A DNA stretch of 12,823 bases from assembly GCA_963694825.1 (NCBI GenBank), contig CAVOEV010000129.1:1-12823 (forward strand), given 5' to 3'. Below are positions 1 to 6,683 of this stretch, piece after piece. The translations under genes were made by a program, and so were the position numbers. The notes under the pieces were generated by a model, which was not told the DNA's origin, searched no databases, and was given only the letters and a program-made list of their open reading frames with translations. Every line of letters begins with the position of its first letter. The stretch's first letter is position 1. The DNA is from UBA8437 sp963694825. Lineage in GTDB: Bacteria > Planctomycetota > Planctomycetia > Planctomycetales > Planctomycetaceae.

Positions 1-93
1 CCGGATCTTGCCGAGGCCGGAGGCAAGGACCCCGGCCGGATTGCCGAGGCACTCGAAGCCGGAGCCGCCGTCTATCGCAACGCTCTAGCCTAA
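1..93 (+). CDS. 3' end of an unidentified plus-strand gene (partial)
   Basis: Frame 1 is open from the window edge to a TAA at 91-93. It encodes about 30 residues ending in IAEALEAGAAVYRNALA. The Ala/Glu-rich helical end looks like a genuine protein C terminus and is in the GC-biased style of the neighbours, but it is too short to assign a family. It is the only plus-strand gene end I can support and it converges on the DHDPS-family gene across a 93-bp gap. Its identity matters because the adjacent aldolase carries a possible microcompartment tag. It could also be a chance open frame. Confidence 0.45.
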   Translation, partial: PDLAEAGGKDPGRIAEALEAGAAVYRNALA

Positions 94-112
94 CCCAGGG
101 ACTGGCTCTCCG

Positions 113-133
113 CCCCGGCCCCCGGCCCCCGGC
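113..133. repeat. Three tandem CCCCGGC heptamers in the convergent gap
   Basis: CCCCGGC is repeated three times without mismatch at 113-119, 120-126 and 127-133, between two convergent gene ends. The minus strand carries consecutive GGGG/GGGGG runs separated by CC, which could fold into a G-rich structure. No function is shown by the sequence. Confidence 0.6.
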
Positions 134-142
134 GAGTGGCCT

Positions 143-163
143 GTCCGCCGAACCGCTGCGGAC
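143..163. terminator. Possible convergent terminator hairpin, no U tract
   Basis: GTCCGC (143-148) pairs perfectly with GCGGAC (158-163) around a 9-nt loop, between the stop of the plus-strand gene (91-93) and the stop of the minus-strand DHDPS-family gene (187-189). The position suits a shared terminator. There is no T run on either side, so intrinsic termination is only a possibility. Confidence 0.25.
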
Positions 164-186
164 CCTGTCACACGGCTCACGTCTGC

Positions 187-1221
187 TTACACCAACGCCA
201 CGCCGCGACGCTTCAACTCGCCCAGGATCGTCTCGACCAACTCGGTCACGTCCGCAGGATCCACTCCAGAACCACCACCAGATCCCTGGCAATCCATCGC
301 CAGCTCGTTCCCGCATCCCTGCTCGGTCAACAGGCTCTGTAGAGTCGAACTGAGTTCCTCGAGATCGTTGCGTTGAGCCCGAGTGCTGGGCTGACGCCCC
401 TGCCCCATGCAAAACCCTCGCAACGAAGCTCCCAGCCGAAAACCGTCGGGGAACTCGGGCCCCAGGATCATTGCGTCGAACAGCTTGACCAGGGCGTACT
501 GCACCTGCCTGGCCTCGTCGAGTTTTCCGGCTTGGGTCAGTTCGTAGAGTTTTCGAGTCACTTCGGGCACGACGCCCGAACTGGCGTTGGTCCCGCCGTC
601 ACAACCGGCCAACAGCATCAGCATCAACGAGGCGTCCCAGCCGGTCAGAAACGAGAACTCGGGACGAAGCGGTCGCACCGCCTCGATCATGCGGATCATG
701 TGAGGCAGATCGCCGCTGGAATCCTTTATCGCCACCACCTTGTCGCACTCCTCAGCCAAACGGCAAACTGTCGCGACGTCAATCGGAGACGCAAACATGG
801 GAATGTTGTACAGCGTCACATCGACCGGAGTGTTGCGGGCAATCTCGCGGAAGTAAGCATAAACCGCCTCGGGACCCAGCTGGTAGTAGAACGGAGCCAC
901 AATCGCCACCGCCCGCACCCCCAACTCGTGGTAGTACTCGCACGCGGCGATCGTCTCGCGAACATTCGCCTCCGCCGCTCCGGCCAGAATCGGAACCCGG
1001 CCATCCACCTGGTCGGCAATGATCTCGACAATCCGACGCCGCTCTTCGACCGTGAACCGAGTGAACTCGCCCGTCGAACCGTTCGGATACAGGCCGTGTA
1101 CACCCCGCTCGATCAACCAATCGACGTAACGCCTGAGTTCCGATTCGTTGATCTCACCCCGCTCGTCCATTGGGACTAGATTCGGAGTGAAAATGCCTGT
1201 CAGCCTTTTCGTACTGCTCAT
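187..1221 (-). CDS. DHDPS/N-acetylneuraminate lyase family aldolase with C-terminal encapsulation-peptide-like tail
   Basis: This is a class I (Schiff-base) TIM-barrel lyase/synthase of the DapA/NanA superfamily. Such enzymes make or break a C-C bond next to a pyruvate-type carbonyl. Counting from the ATG at 1221, the family GxxGE motif is GSTGE (about 48-52), the Tyr is in TLYNIP (about 138) and the Schiff-base Lys is in VVAIKDSSGD (about 166), so the active site looks intact. The substrate cannot be assigned; it need not be lysine biosynthesis. The barrel ends near residue 300, against about 290-300 for the whole family protein. A linker containing GSGGGSG follows, then the helix DVTELVETILGELKRR with hydrophobic residues at an i, i+3/4, i+7 spacing. 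That is the layout of bacterial microcompartment encapsulation peptides. A TTG at 1236 could add five residues, but ATG 1221 is preferred, with GAGAG just upstream. The gene lies 200 bp downstream of the antiporter and may be separately transcribed. Confidence 0.88.
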   Translation of the reverse strand: MSSTKRLTGIFTPNLVPMDERGEINESELRRYVDWLIERGVHGLYPNGSTGEFTRFTVEERRRIVEIIADQVDGRVPILAGAAEANVRETIAACEYYHELGVRAVAIVAPFYYQLGPEAVYAYFREIARNTPVDVTLYNIPMFASPIDVATVCRLAEECDKVVAIKDSSGDLPHMIRMIEAVRPLRPEFSFLTGWDASLMLMLLAGCDGGTNASSGVVPEVTRKLYELTQAGKLDEARQVQYALVKLFDAMILGPEFPDGFRLGASLRGFCMGQGRQPSTRAQRNDLEELSSTLQSLLTEQGCGNELAMDCQGSGGGSGVDPADVTELVETILGELKRRGVALV

Positions 1222-1421
1222 CACACTCTCGATCAAAACTTAACTCTCGGTACAACACCTCGGACATTCCGCGGACACTGGATTCGAATCTAACCGAAGC
1301 GATGGCAGTCGAGGGGATTGGGGTCGAGTTTACGGCCGGAATCCTGGCAAGCGAGGCCGGTTAGTCCGAGACTGACGGATGAAGCGGTCCTAGCAGGCCG
1401 TTGCAGCTGGCCGGCCAGGCC
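1222..1421. other. 200-bp gap between antiporter and aldolase; weak palindromes only
   Basis: This gap has no convincing ORF and no clear -35/-10 pair. It contains a perfect 10-bp palindrome GATTCGAATC at 1281-1290, about 60 bp upstream of the aldolase start, and a perfect 12-bp palindrome CTGGCCGGCCAG at 1407-1418, immediately after the antiporter stop. The first could be an operator and the second part of a terminator structure, although no T run follows. Both are short enough in GC-rich DNA to be chance. Confidence 0.3.
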
Positions 1422-3032
1422 CTAGTCCGTTTCGGACACCACGCCCGCCTGATCACCCGCTTCGTCTTCCTCGAACGGAATCCGACCCACGACCAGGGGA
1501 ATGGCCACCGCCGCGACCAATCCGACCGGCAGGCAGATCCACACCGGGACTCCCCAGCCGATCGGGATGTAGCCGACCAGCAAGGCCAGCGTGGCGATCA
1601 CGAACGCGTAGGGGGCCTGAGTCGAGACATGATCCAGGTGGTCGCAGCCGGCGGCAGCCGACGAAAGAACCGTGGTGTCGGAAATCGGCGAGCAATGGTC
1701 TCCGAAAATGGCCCCCGCCAGCACCGCGCCCAGGGAACCCAGCATCACCGGATCGTCAACCACCGGCACATCCAGCAGATTCCAGGTCATCCCGACCGAA
1801 ATCGGGATCAGCAACGTCATCGTCGAAAACGAGCTGCCGGTCGCAAACGCAATGCCGCCAGCCAGGACGAACGAAAGAGCCGGCATCAACTCGACCGGTA
1901 GACTCGGACCAGCCAACTCGGCCAAGTACGTCCCCGTGCCCAATGCATCCTTGCCACAGACCGCTCCCAAACCCCACGCCAGGACCAGTATCCACAACGC
2001 ACCGAACATGCTGAATCCGCCTCGGTACCAGCCGATCAGCGTCTGCCGGGCCGAGATGGCACCGGTGCCCAATGTCATCAGGACACTCGCCAACGACGCC
2101 AAAGCCGACGCCACAAGCATTACCATCAAGGCCGCGTCGCCACCGTACACGCACAGTCCGTAGACCAGCACCACGATCAGCCCGGCCAACGGCACCAGGG
2201 CGTTTCTGATCAGGCCGCGGCGCTCGATGCCCTCAGGCAACTCGTCAATCGCCACCGCCGCCCGACTGCCCGGACGCGACACCGCACCGGTCGACACCAC
2301 TCGCTGCTCGGCTCGAGCCATCGAACCAAAATCGCGGCCGCTGCGCGCCACCGTCCAGACAAACACCAACAAAAGGATCGAATAGAACCGATAGGGAATC
2401 GTCTGGACAAACAACCAGTAGGCGTTCACCTGCTCGCCCGTTTCCAGTCGGTAGGCCTCTTCAATCTGACCAACCTCGAAGGCGACCCAGGTCGATATCA
2501 ACGCCAGGCCGGCAACCGGTGCAGCCGTGGCGTCGATCAGAAAGGCGAGCTTCTCGCGAGAAATCTTCAGCCGATCCGTGATCGGACGCATCGCCGACCC
2601 CACCACCAACGTGTTCGCGTAATCGTCGAAGAAAACACACAGGCCCAGACCGCAGGTCAACTGCTGGCCGTGCCGACGCTGAGAACCCGGGCGAATCAAC
2701 CGGGCAATCAATGCCTCGATCGAACCGTTGCGAGTGATGACTCCGACCATCGTCCCCAACAACGTCGTGAAGACCAGGATCAGGCCGTGCGACTCGACAC
2801 TCTGAGAATCACCCACCAGGTAGTCGCGAAACAACGCCTCAGTCGCCCGAATCACGTCGCCACCGGCCACGATCAACGCACCGGCCATAAGACCGATCCA
2901 CAACGCCCAGCCGACACGACGAAAGATCACGGCCAACCCGATCGCCAACAACGGTGGCAACAGGCTCCAGACCCCCAACGACTCGGACGACGCCAATCCC
3001 AGCAACAATGGAAGTCTCTCAGGCAGCATCAC
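1422..3032 (-). CDS. nhaC: NhaC-family Na+/H+ antiporter
   Basis: This is a predicted inner-membrane antiporter of the NhaC family (ion transporter superfamily), which exchanges cytoplasmic Na+ for external H+. The 536-residue product is strongly hydrophobic, with roughly a dozen membrane segments. It carries the family signature around residues 133-170, FFDDYANTLVVGSAMRPITD followed by SREKLAFLIDATAAPVAG, with a second polar intramembrane patch near the C terminus (GDHCSPISDTTVLSSAAAGC). The size matches the longer NhaC-like proteins. The start is GTG at 3032 or the next codon, ATG at 3029; only a weak purine stretch (ACGGGG) precedes either. It begins 27 nt after the histidine kinase stop, so it is probably the last gene of a regulator-kinase-transporter operon. 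Ion specificity is inferred from the family. Some relatives exchange malate/lactate or organic ions instead, and nhaC is used here as a family name. Confidence 0.88.
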   Translation of the reverse strand: MMLPERLPLLLGLASSESLGVWSLLPPLLAIGLAVIFRRVGWALWIGLMAGALIVAGGDVIRATEALFRDYLVGDSQSVESHGLILVFTTLLGTMVGVITRNGSIEALIARLIRPGSQRRHGQQLTCGLGLCVFFDDYANTLVVGSAMRPITDRLKISREKLAFLIDATAAPVAGLALISTWVAFEVGQIEEAYRLETGEQVNAYWLFVQTIPYRFYSILLLVFVWTVARSGRDFGSMARAEQRVVSTGAVSRPGSRAAVAIDELPEGIERRGLIRNALVPLAGLIVVLVYGLCVYGGDAALMVMLVASALASLASVLMTLGTGAISARQTLIGWYRGGFSMFGALWILVLAWGLGAVCGKDALGTGTYLAELAGPSLPVELMPALSFVLAGGIAFATGSSFSTMTLLIPISVGMTWNLLDVPVVDDPVMLGSLGAVLAGAIFGDHCSPISDTTVLSSAAAGCDHLDHVSTQAPYAFVIATLALLVGYIPIGWGVPVWICLPVGLVAAVAIPLVVGRIPFEEDEAGDQAGVVSETD

Positions 3033-3059
3033 GCACTGGCCCCGTGGCGATCGTCAAAC

Positions 3060-3755
3060 TCAGACCGTGGCAGGCCAGATGACTCGAACACACAGTCCCG
3101 TCGGCCGGTTCGATTCGACCTCGATTCGGCCTCCCTGCAGAGTGACGATCCGCCAGCACTTCGGCAACCCGAAACCTAAACCGCGGCCAGCCTGTCGACC
3201 TGAATAAAACGGGTCGAACAGATGGCGACGAGATCGTTCGTCAAGACCCGGGCCGTGGTCGCGGATCTCCAGCAACACACTGTCGCCTGGATCAACACTC
3301 ACAGAAATCACACCCTCGCTGTCCGCCTCCAGAGCATTCGTCAACAACTCCGCGACGACCACCGACAACTGAACCGGGTCGGCCAAGATCCAGACCGGCC
3401 CGACACCAGCCCACTCGACTCGCCCTTCCCGATCAGGAAGACCCTTCGTGACACCCGCGATCGCCTCAGAAACCAACTCGACCAGATCCGTCTCGCAAAA
3501 CTCGGCGGCGGGGGGACGAGCAAACAGCATCACGTCGGCAATCATGTCACGGATGCGGTAGGCTTGGCCGACTATCGTCTCCAACGCCTGACGACGAGCC
3601 GGATCCGATTCGTCTCGCAACAACAATTGCACCCGGCCCACGATCGTCGCCACGGGATTGTTCAACTCGTGACCCGCACCAGCCGCAAACTCGGCCAATG
3701 ACTCCAGCCTCTGTGCGTCAGGTGTCAAGCTGTTAAAATCCGGCTCACTGCCCAT
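3060..3755 (-). CDS. Short soluble sensor histidine kinase
   Basis: This is a two-component kinase core with no membrane segment and no recognisable sensor domain: 231 residues from ATG 3755. The phosphoacceptor His is in GAGHELNNPVATI, about residue 29. The HATPase domain shows the N box ELLTNALEA, G1 DHGPGL, F box LFDPFYS and G2 GRGLGFGLPKC, so kinase activity is expected. The input must come from a partner protein or from the roughly 25-residue N-terminal segment. ATG 3755 is chosen over GTG 3764 because GAGG at 3764-3767 sits 8 nt before it. The gene lies 89 nt downstream of the response-regulator gene and 27 nt upstream of the antiporter gene, so it is likely the cognate kinase of that regulator. 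The HELNNP motif resembles NtrB-type kinases. Confidence 0.9.
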   Translation of the reverse strand: MGSEPDFNSLTPDAQRLESLAEFAAGAGHELNNPVATIVGRVQLLLRDESDPARRQALETIVGQAYRIRDMIADVMLFARPPAAEFCETDLVELVSEAIAGVTKGLPDREGRVEWAGVGPVWILADPVQLSVVVAELLTNALEADSEGVISVSVDPGDSVLLEIRDHGPGLDERSRRHLFDPFYSGRQAGRGLGFGLPKCWRIVTLQGGRIEVESNRPTGLCVRVIWPATV

Positions 3756-3763
3756 CGCAGACA

Positions 3764-3767
3764 CCTC
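3764..3767 (-). promoter_or_regulatory. Ribosome binding site deciding the kinase start
   Basis: GAGG on the minus strand lies 8 nt before ATG 3755. It overlaps the alternative GTG at 3764, so it can serve only the ATG. Confidence 0.45.
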
Positions 3768-3844
3768 GCGAATCGATCGCAGTCGTAATCACCCCACTCG
3801 ATCCACTTGCCTCACTTGATCGATGCCCGGACGACTGCTCGGAG

Positions 3845-4420
3845 CTAGGCAGGCACCTCGATGTCGAGCAACCCGCAAACGTGGGAAAACAACACGTCCA
3901 CCTCGAACGGCTTCTGCATGAACTCGTTCGCTCCCGCTTCCTTCAAGTCGTCGATCTTGTCAGCTTCGACCATACCGCTGATGCAGATGATCCGAACATC
4001 GTCGAGAGTCGAATCGCTTCGAACTCGCTGACAAACTTCCTTGCCGTTGATGTCCGGCAACATCACGTCCAAGACTATGATGTCCGGCTTGTATTCCTTG
4101 ACCAGCATCCCGGCGTCGAAACCGTTGTTGGCTACTCGGACGTCAAAGCGACCGTCGGCGTCGAATACGTCACGAATCAACTCGACCAACTCCTCGTCGT
4201 CGTCAACAATCAAAGCCCGCCGCCGACCACTCTCCAAGGCGTCAGTCGGGATGCCGTTGTCCTTCATGAAACGGTAAAGTACGTCTCGAGGGATGCGGCG
4301 GAACCGCGAACCCGGGACGCGAAACCCTTTGAGTTGACCTGAATCGAAACAGCGAATGATCGTCTGCTGCGATACGTTGCAGACCTTGGCCGCTTCTCCG
4401 GTCGTGAAGACTGTCTTCAT
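3845..4420 (-). CDS. Excisionase/MerR-like HTH plus receiver-domain response regulator
   Basis: The 191-residue product has an unusual domain order: DNA-binding domain first, receiver second. Residues 1-55 are an excisionase-type winged HTH (TTGEAAKVCNVSQQTIIRCF, then GFRVPGSRFRRIP) of the kind that binds DNA through helix-turn-helix and wing. Residues 68-188 are a complete receiver: acidic pocket VDDDEE (Asp73-Asp74), phosphoacceptor Asp118 in IIVLDVMLPD, Ser148 in ICISGM and Lys170 in MQKPF. All phosphotransfer residues are present, so it should be phosphorylated, most simply by the kinase encoded next. The start ATG at 4420 has GGA about 8 nt upstream. A promoter and an inverted repeat lie about 200 bp upstream, consistent with autoregulation, though this is inference. 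Typical response regulators carry the output domain at the C terminus. Confidence 0.9.
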   Translation of the reverse strand: MKTVFTTGEAAKVCNVSQQTIIRCFDSGQLKGFRVPGSRFRRIPRDVLYRFMKDNGIPTDALESGRRRALIVDDDEELVELIRDVFDADGRFDVRVANNGFDAGMLVKEYKPDIIVLDVMLPDINGKEVCQRVRSDSTLDDVRIICISGMVEADKIDDLKEAGANEFMQKPFEVDVLFSHVCGLLDIEVPA

Positions 4421-4594
4421 GAGATTCCATCCGATCCTTGAATGGGTGTGAGTTGAAAGAGCCTGAAGCCCGATTCGTGTCTCGACACTTCGTGCAGATT
4501 CACCCGAGCCAACACGCCTGGCCAGTCCATAGCCCTGATTCCCCGTAAACCAAAACGCCTCCCCAAGACGTCAGGCTTACCCTGCTTATCATAG
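4421..4594 (-). promoter_or_regulatory. Long 5' leader of the response-regulator transcript, possibly structured
   Basis: If the promoter at 4601-4628 is used, the mRNA has about 170 untranslated nt before ATG 4420. Two 7-nt segments, at 4571-4577 and 4460-4466, are exact complements (AGCCTGA/TCAGGCT in the transcript) and could close a domain of about 105 nt. Smaller stems inside include GCCA/TGGC and GTGTC-GA-GACAC. A 37-codon frame from ATG 4530 ends in a TGA that overlaps the regulator ATG (ATGA). No known riboswitch consensus was recognised. Confidence 0.35.
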
Positions 4595-4600
4595 CGGCCG

Positions 4601-4628
4601 ATTGTATCTATCTTCCGATGTCGGTCAA
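4601..4628 (-). promoter_or_regulatory. Sigma70-like promoter for the regulator-kinase-antiporter cluster
   Basis: On the minus strand, TTGACC (4628-4623) and TACAAT (4606-4601) are separated by 16 bp. Each box matches five of six consensus bases. Transcription should start near 4594 and run into the response-regulator gene. It is the best -35/-10 pair I see in the window, and it lies in the only gap of more than 300 bp. Confidence 0.6.
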
Positions 4629-4635
4629 TACCGAC
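4620..4635. promoter_or_regulatory. Inverted repeat over the -35 box, candidate operator
   Basis: GTCGGTCAATACCGAC has perfect 6-bp arms (4620-4625 and 4630-4635) around a 4-bp centre and covers the -35 hexamer at 4623-4628. A dimeric regulator bound here would block RNA polymerase. The HTH-receiver protein encoded downstream is the obvious candidate ligand, by inference only. Confidence 0.45.
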
Positions 4636-4684
4636 CTTCTCCTCCAACCTTCCTTGCCGTCAACGTCGCACACTATCTACCCAG

Positions 4685-4732
4685 CCCGCCACACCCGCCA
4701 CACCCGCCACACCCGCCACACCCGCCACACCC
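4685..4732 (-). repeat. Five 9-bp tandem repeats forming six GGG tracts (G-quadruplex candidate)
   Basis: CCCGCCACA is repeated five times without mismatch (4685-4729), followed by a sixth CCC. On the minus strand, which is the mRNA sense here, this is GGG followed by TGTGGC spacers, giving six GGG tracts with regular 6-nt loops. It begins 21 nt after the mnmG stop codon, so an mnmG transcript would carry it in its 3' UTR. It may shape termination or mRNA stability. It is not coding in any supported frame. Confidence 0.75.
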
Positions 4733-4753
4733 TTCGGACTGTCAACCGCACCC

Positions 4754-6625
4754 TCAGCCCGCATCAACCGCCTCGGACCGCTGCAAATACAGCATCAACA
4801 GGGCCAAGTCCACCGGAGTGATTCCGCTGATCCGACCGGCCTGGCCCATGTTGGCAGGCCGCACACGACCCAACTTCTCCCGAGCCTCGTGCCTCAGCTG
4901 TGGCACGGCGTCGTAGTCGAAGGTCGCGGCAATCGATACGTGGCCGGTCTTCTGCTGCTGCCGGATCGACGCCTCCTGTCGCTTCAGATAACCGGCGTAC
5001 TTGGTTTCGATCTCAACCTGCTGGGCAGCCAGAAAATCAATCGTCTCGGCAGACAACTCGGGCGATATTTCGCACAGCCCCTCCCAGTCAATCTCGGGAC
5101 GTCTGAGAATCTGTTCGAGCGACTTGCCGTCGTGTCGCAATGTCCGGACTCGCTCTTGGGCCCGTTCGACCTCCGACTCATGCTTCTCGAATTGCGACAT
5201 CCGGCTGTCATTCACCAGCCCCACTCGGTGTCCGACCCGAGTCAACCGCCGATCGGCGTTGTCGTGCCGCAACAGCAGTCGATACTCGGCACGCGAAGTG
5301 AACATGCGATACGGCTCATCCACACCACGTGTGACCAGGTCATCGACGAGCACCCCGAGGTAGGCCTGGCTGCGATCGAGCACCAACGGGTCTCGACCGG
5401 ACAACTTCAACGCGGCATTGGCCCCGGCCAACAAACCCTGCCCGGCCGCTTCCTCGTAACCGGTGGTCCCATTCAATTGACCGGCAAAGTAAAGTCCACT
5501 GACGCGGCGAGTCTCGAGAGTCGCATCGAGTTGGGTCGGTGTGGCAAAGTCGTACTCGACCGCATACCCATACCGCATGATCTCAGCCTGCTCCAGACCA
5601 CGCATGCCTCGGATCAGTTCGTCCTGCACGTCGCGAGGCAGACTGGTCGAAATCCCGTTGCAGTAGACTTCGCGAGTCCCCCACCCCTCGGGTTCGAGAA
5701 ACACCTGGTGACTCGGCTTCTCGGAAAACCGCACCACCTTGTCCTCGATCGACGGGCAGTACCTGGGCCCGGTCGATTCGATCTGGCCACTGTAGATCGG
5801 GGCCCGATGCAGATTGTCTCGGATCAACTGGTGAGCGGCCGGGTTGGTCTCGGTCAGCCAGCAACACAATTGAGGCCGGTCGATCGAGCGGTTGAGAAAG
5901 CTGAAGGGTTGAGGAATCGGGTCGCCGGGTTGTTCTTCGAGCTGCGAGACATCGATGGTGCGACCGTTCAGACGCGGCGGAGTGCCTGTTTTGAACCTCT
6001 GGAGTTCGAAACCCAGTCGGTGAAGATCATCCGAAAGTGTCCCGGTCGTGCCTTCGCCAGCCCGGCCGCCCGCCGTGCGAGCCTCACCGGTGTGCATCAC
6101 CGCCTTCAGAAACGTGCCGGTCGTCACCACCACCGCCGCCGCACGATACACCGCATCACCTCGTACCCGGACCCCCTGGATCCGACCACCCCCACCCGCG
6201 CCCGCATCCTCCTCGACCATCAACCCTTCAACTGTCTCTTGCCTCAGCACCAGGTTGGGCTGGTTCTCGACTCGTAATTTCATCGCAAACTGGTAGGCCT
6301 TCTTGTCGGCCTGGGCCCTGGGACTGTGCATGGCCGGGCCCTTGCCACGATTAAGCATGCGGAACTGTAGCCCGGTCTCGTCGATCACTTCGCCCATCAA
6401 CCCGCCCAAGGCATCGATTTCTCGGACGATCTGCCCCTTGGCAATCCCCCCGATCGCAGGATTGCAGCTCAGCTGAGCCACCGTGTCGCAGTTCATCGTC
6501 AGAAGCGCAGTCCGCGCGCCGACTCGAGCGGCAGCCAGAGCCGCCTCGCAACCGGCATGACCGGCACCGACGACCACCACGTCGAAATCGTAACACGATT
6601 CGGTCACCACTCCACCCTCGGACAC
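4754..6625 (-). CDS. mnmG: tRNA uridine-5-carboxymethylaminomethyl modification enzyme MnmG (GidA)
   Basis: This is the FAD-dependent cytosolic partner of MnmE. The complex installs the (carboxymethyl)aminomethyl group on the wobble uridine (U34) of several tRNAs. The 623-residue product is full length for the family. It shows the dinucleotide-binding GAGHAG (20-25), CNPAIGG with Cys54, the FAD/NADH region HTGEARTAGGRAGEGTTG, FKTGTPPRL, and the second conserved Cys in ESTGPRYCPSIEDKVVRF (Cys290). The conserved C-terminal helical domain is complete (AANMGQ-like PANMGQAGRISGITPVDLALLMLYL). The start is GTG 6625; a strong GGGAGGA lies about 16 nt upstream, which is somewhat far, and GAGAGA abuts the codon. 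A GTG 15 nt inside the frame is an alternative. It follows ruvB by 58 nt. No mnmE or rsmG is in the window. Confidence 0.97.
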   Translation of the reverse strand: MSEGGVVTESCYDFDVVVVGAGHAGCEAALAAARVGARTALLTMNCDTVAQLSCNPAIGGIAKGQIVREIDALGGLMGEVIDETGLQFRMLNRGKGPAMHSPRAQADKKAYQFAMKLRVENQPNLVLRQETVEGLMVEEDAGAGGGGRIQGVRVRGDAVYRAAAVVVTTGTFLKAVMHTGEARTAGGRAGEGTTGTLSDDLHRLGFELQRFKTGTPPRLNGRTIDVSQLEEQPGDPIPQPFSFLNRSIDRPQLCCWLTETNPAAHQLIRDNLHRAPIYSGQIESTGPRYCPSIEDKVVRFSEKPSHQVFLEPEGWGTREVYCNGISTSLPRDVQDELIRGMRGLEQAEIMRYGYAVEYDFATPTQLDATLETRRVSGLYFAGQLNGTTGYEEAAGQGLLAGANAALKLSGRDPLVLDRSQAYLGVLVDDLVTRGVDEPYRMFTSRAEYRLLLRHDNADRRLTRVGHRVGLVNDSRMSQFEKHESEVERAQERVRTLRHDGKSLEQILRRPEIDWEGLCEISPELSAETIDFLAAQQVEIETKYAGYLKRQEASIRQQQKTGHVSIAATFDYDAVPQLRHEAREKLGRVRPANMGQAGRISGITPVDLALLMLYLQRSEAVDAG

Positions 6626-6683
6626 TCTCTCACCAAAACGTCCTCCCTGATGCCCCGCAAAGGACGACTCGGAACCCCTCGTG

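Noticed and set aside
373..1179. 268-codon plus-strand frame
   Set aside because: It is antisense to the DHDPS-family gene, which has clear catalytic motifs. It has no recognisable domain.
1425..1437. GTCCG-TTT-CGGAC hairpin at the nhaC end
   Set aside because: It is a 5-bp stem inside the coding sequence with no T run downstream, so it is too weak to call a terminator.
4417..4647. 76-codon minus-strand frame starting at TTG 4647
   Set aside because: It starts upstream of the predicted promoter, so that transcript could not encode it in full. It has a weak TTG start and no motif. Only the inner 37 codons from ATG 4530 are kept, as a speculative uORF.
4685..4732. CRISPR-like direct repeats
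   Set aside because: The units are 9 bp and directly contiguous, with no spacers and no cas genes. It is a simple tandem repeat.
4889..6277. 462-codon open frame on the plus strand
   Set aside because: It is entirely antisense to mnmG, whose protein is unambiguous. The composition (Arg/Gln/His/Pro-rich, no motifs) is that of a shadow frame in GC-rich DNA.
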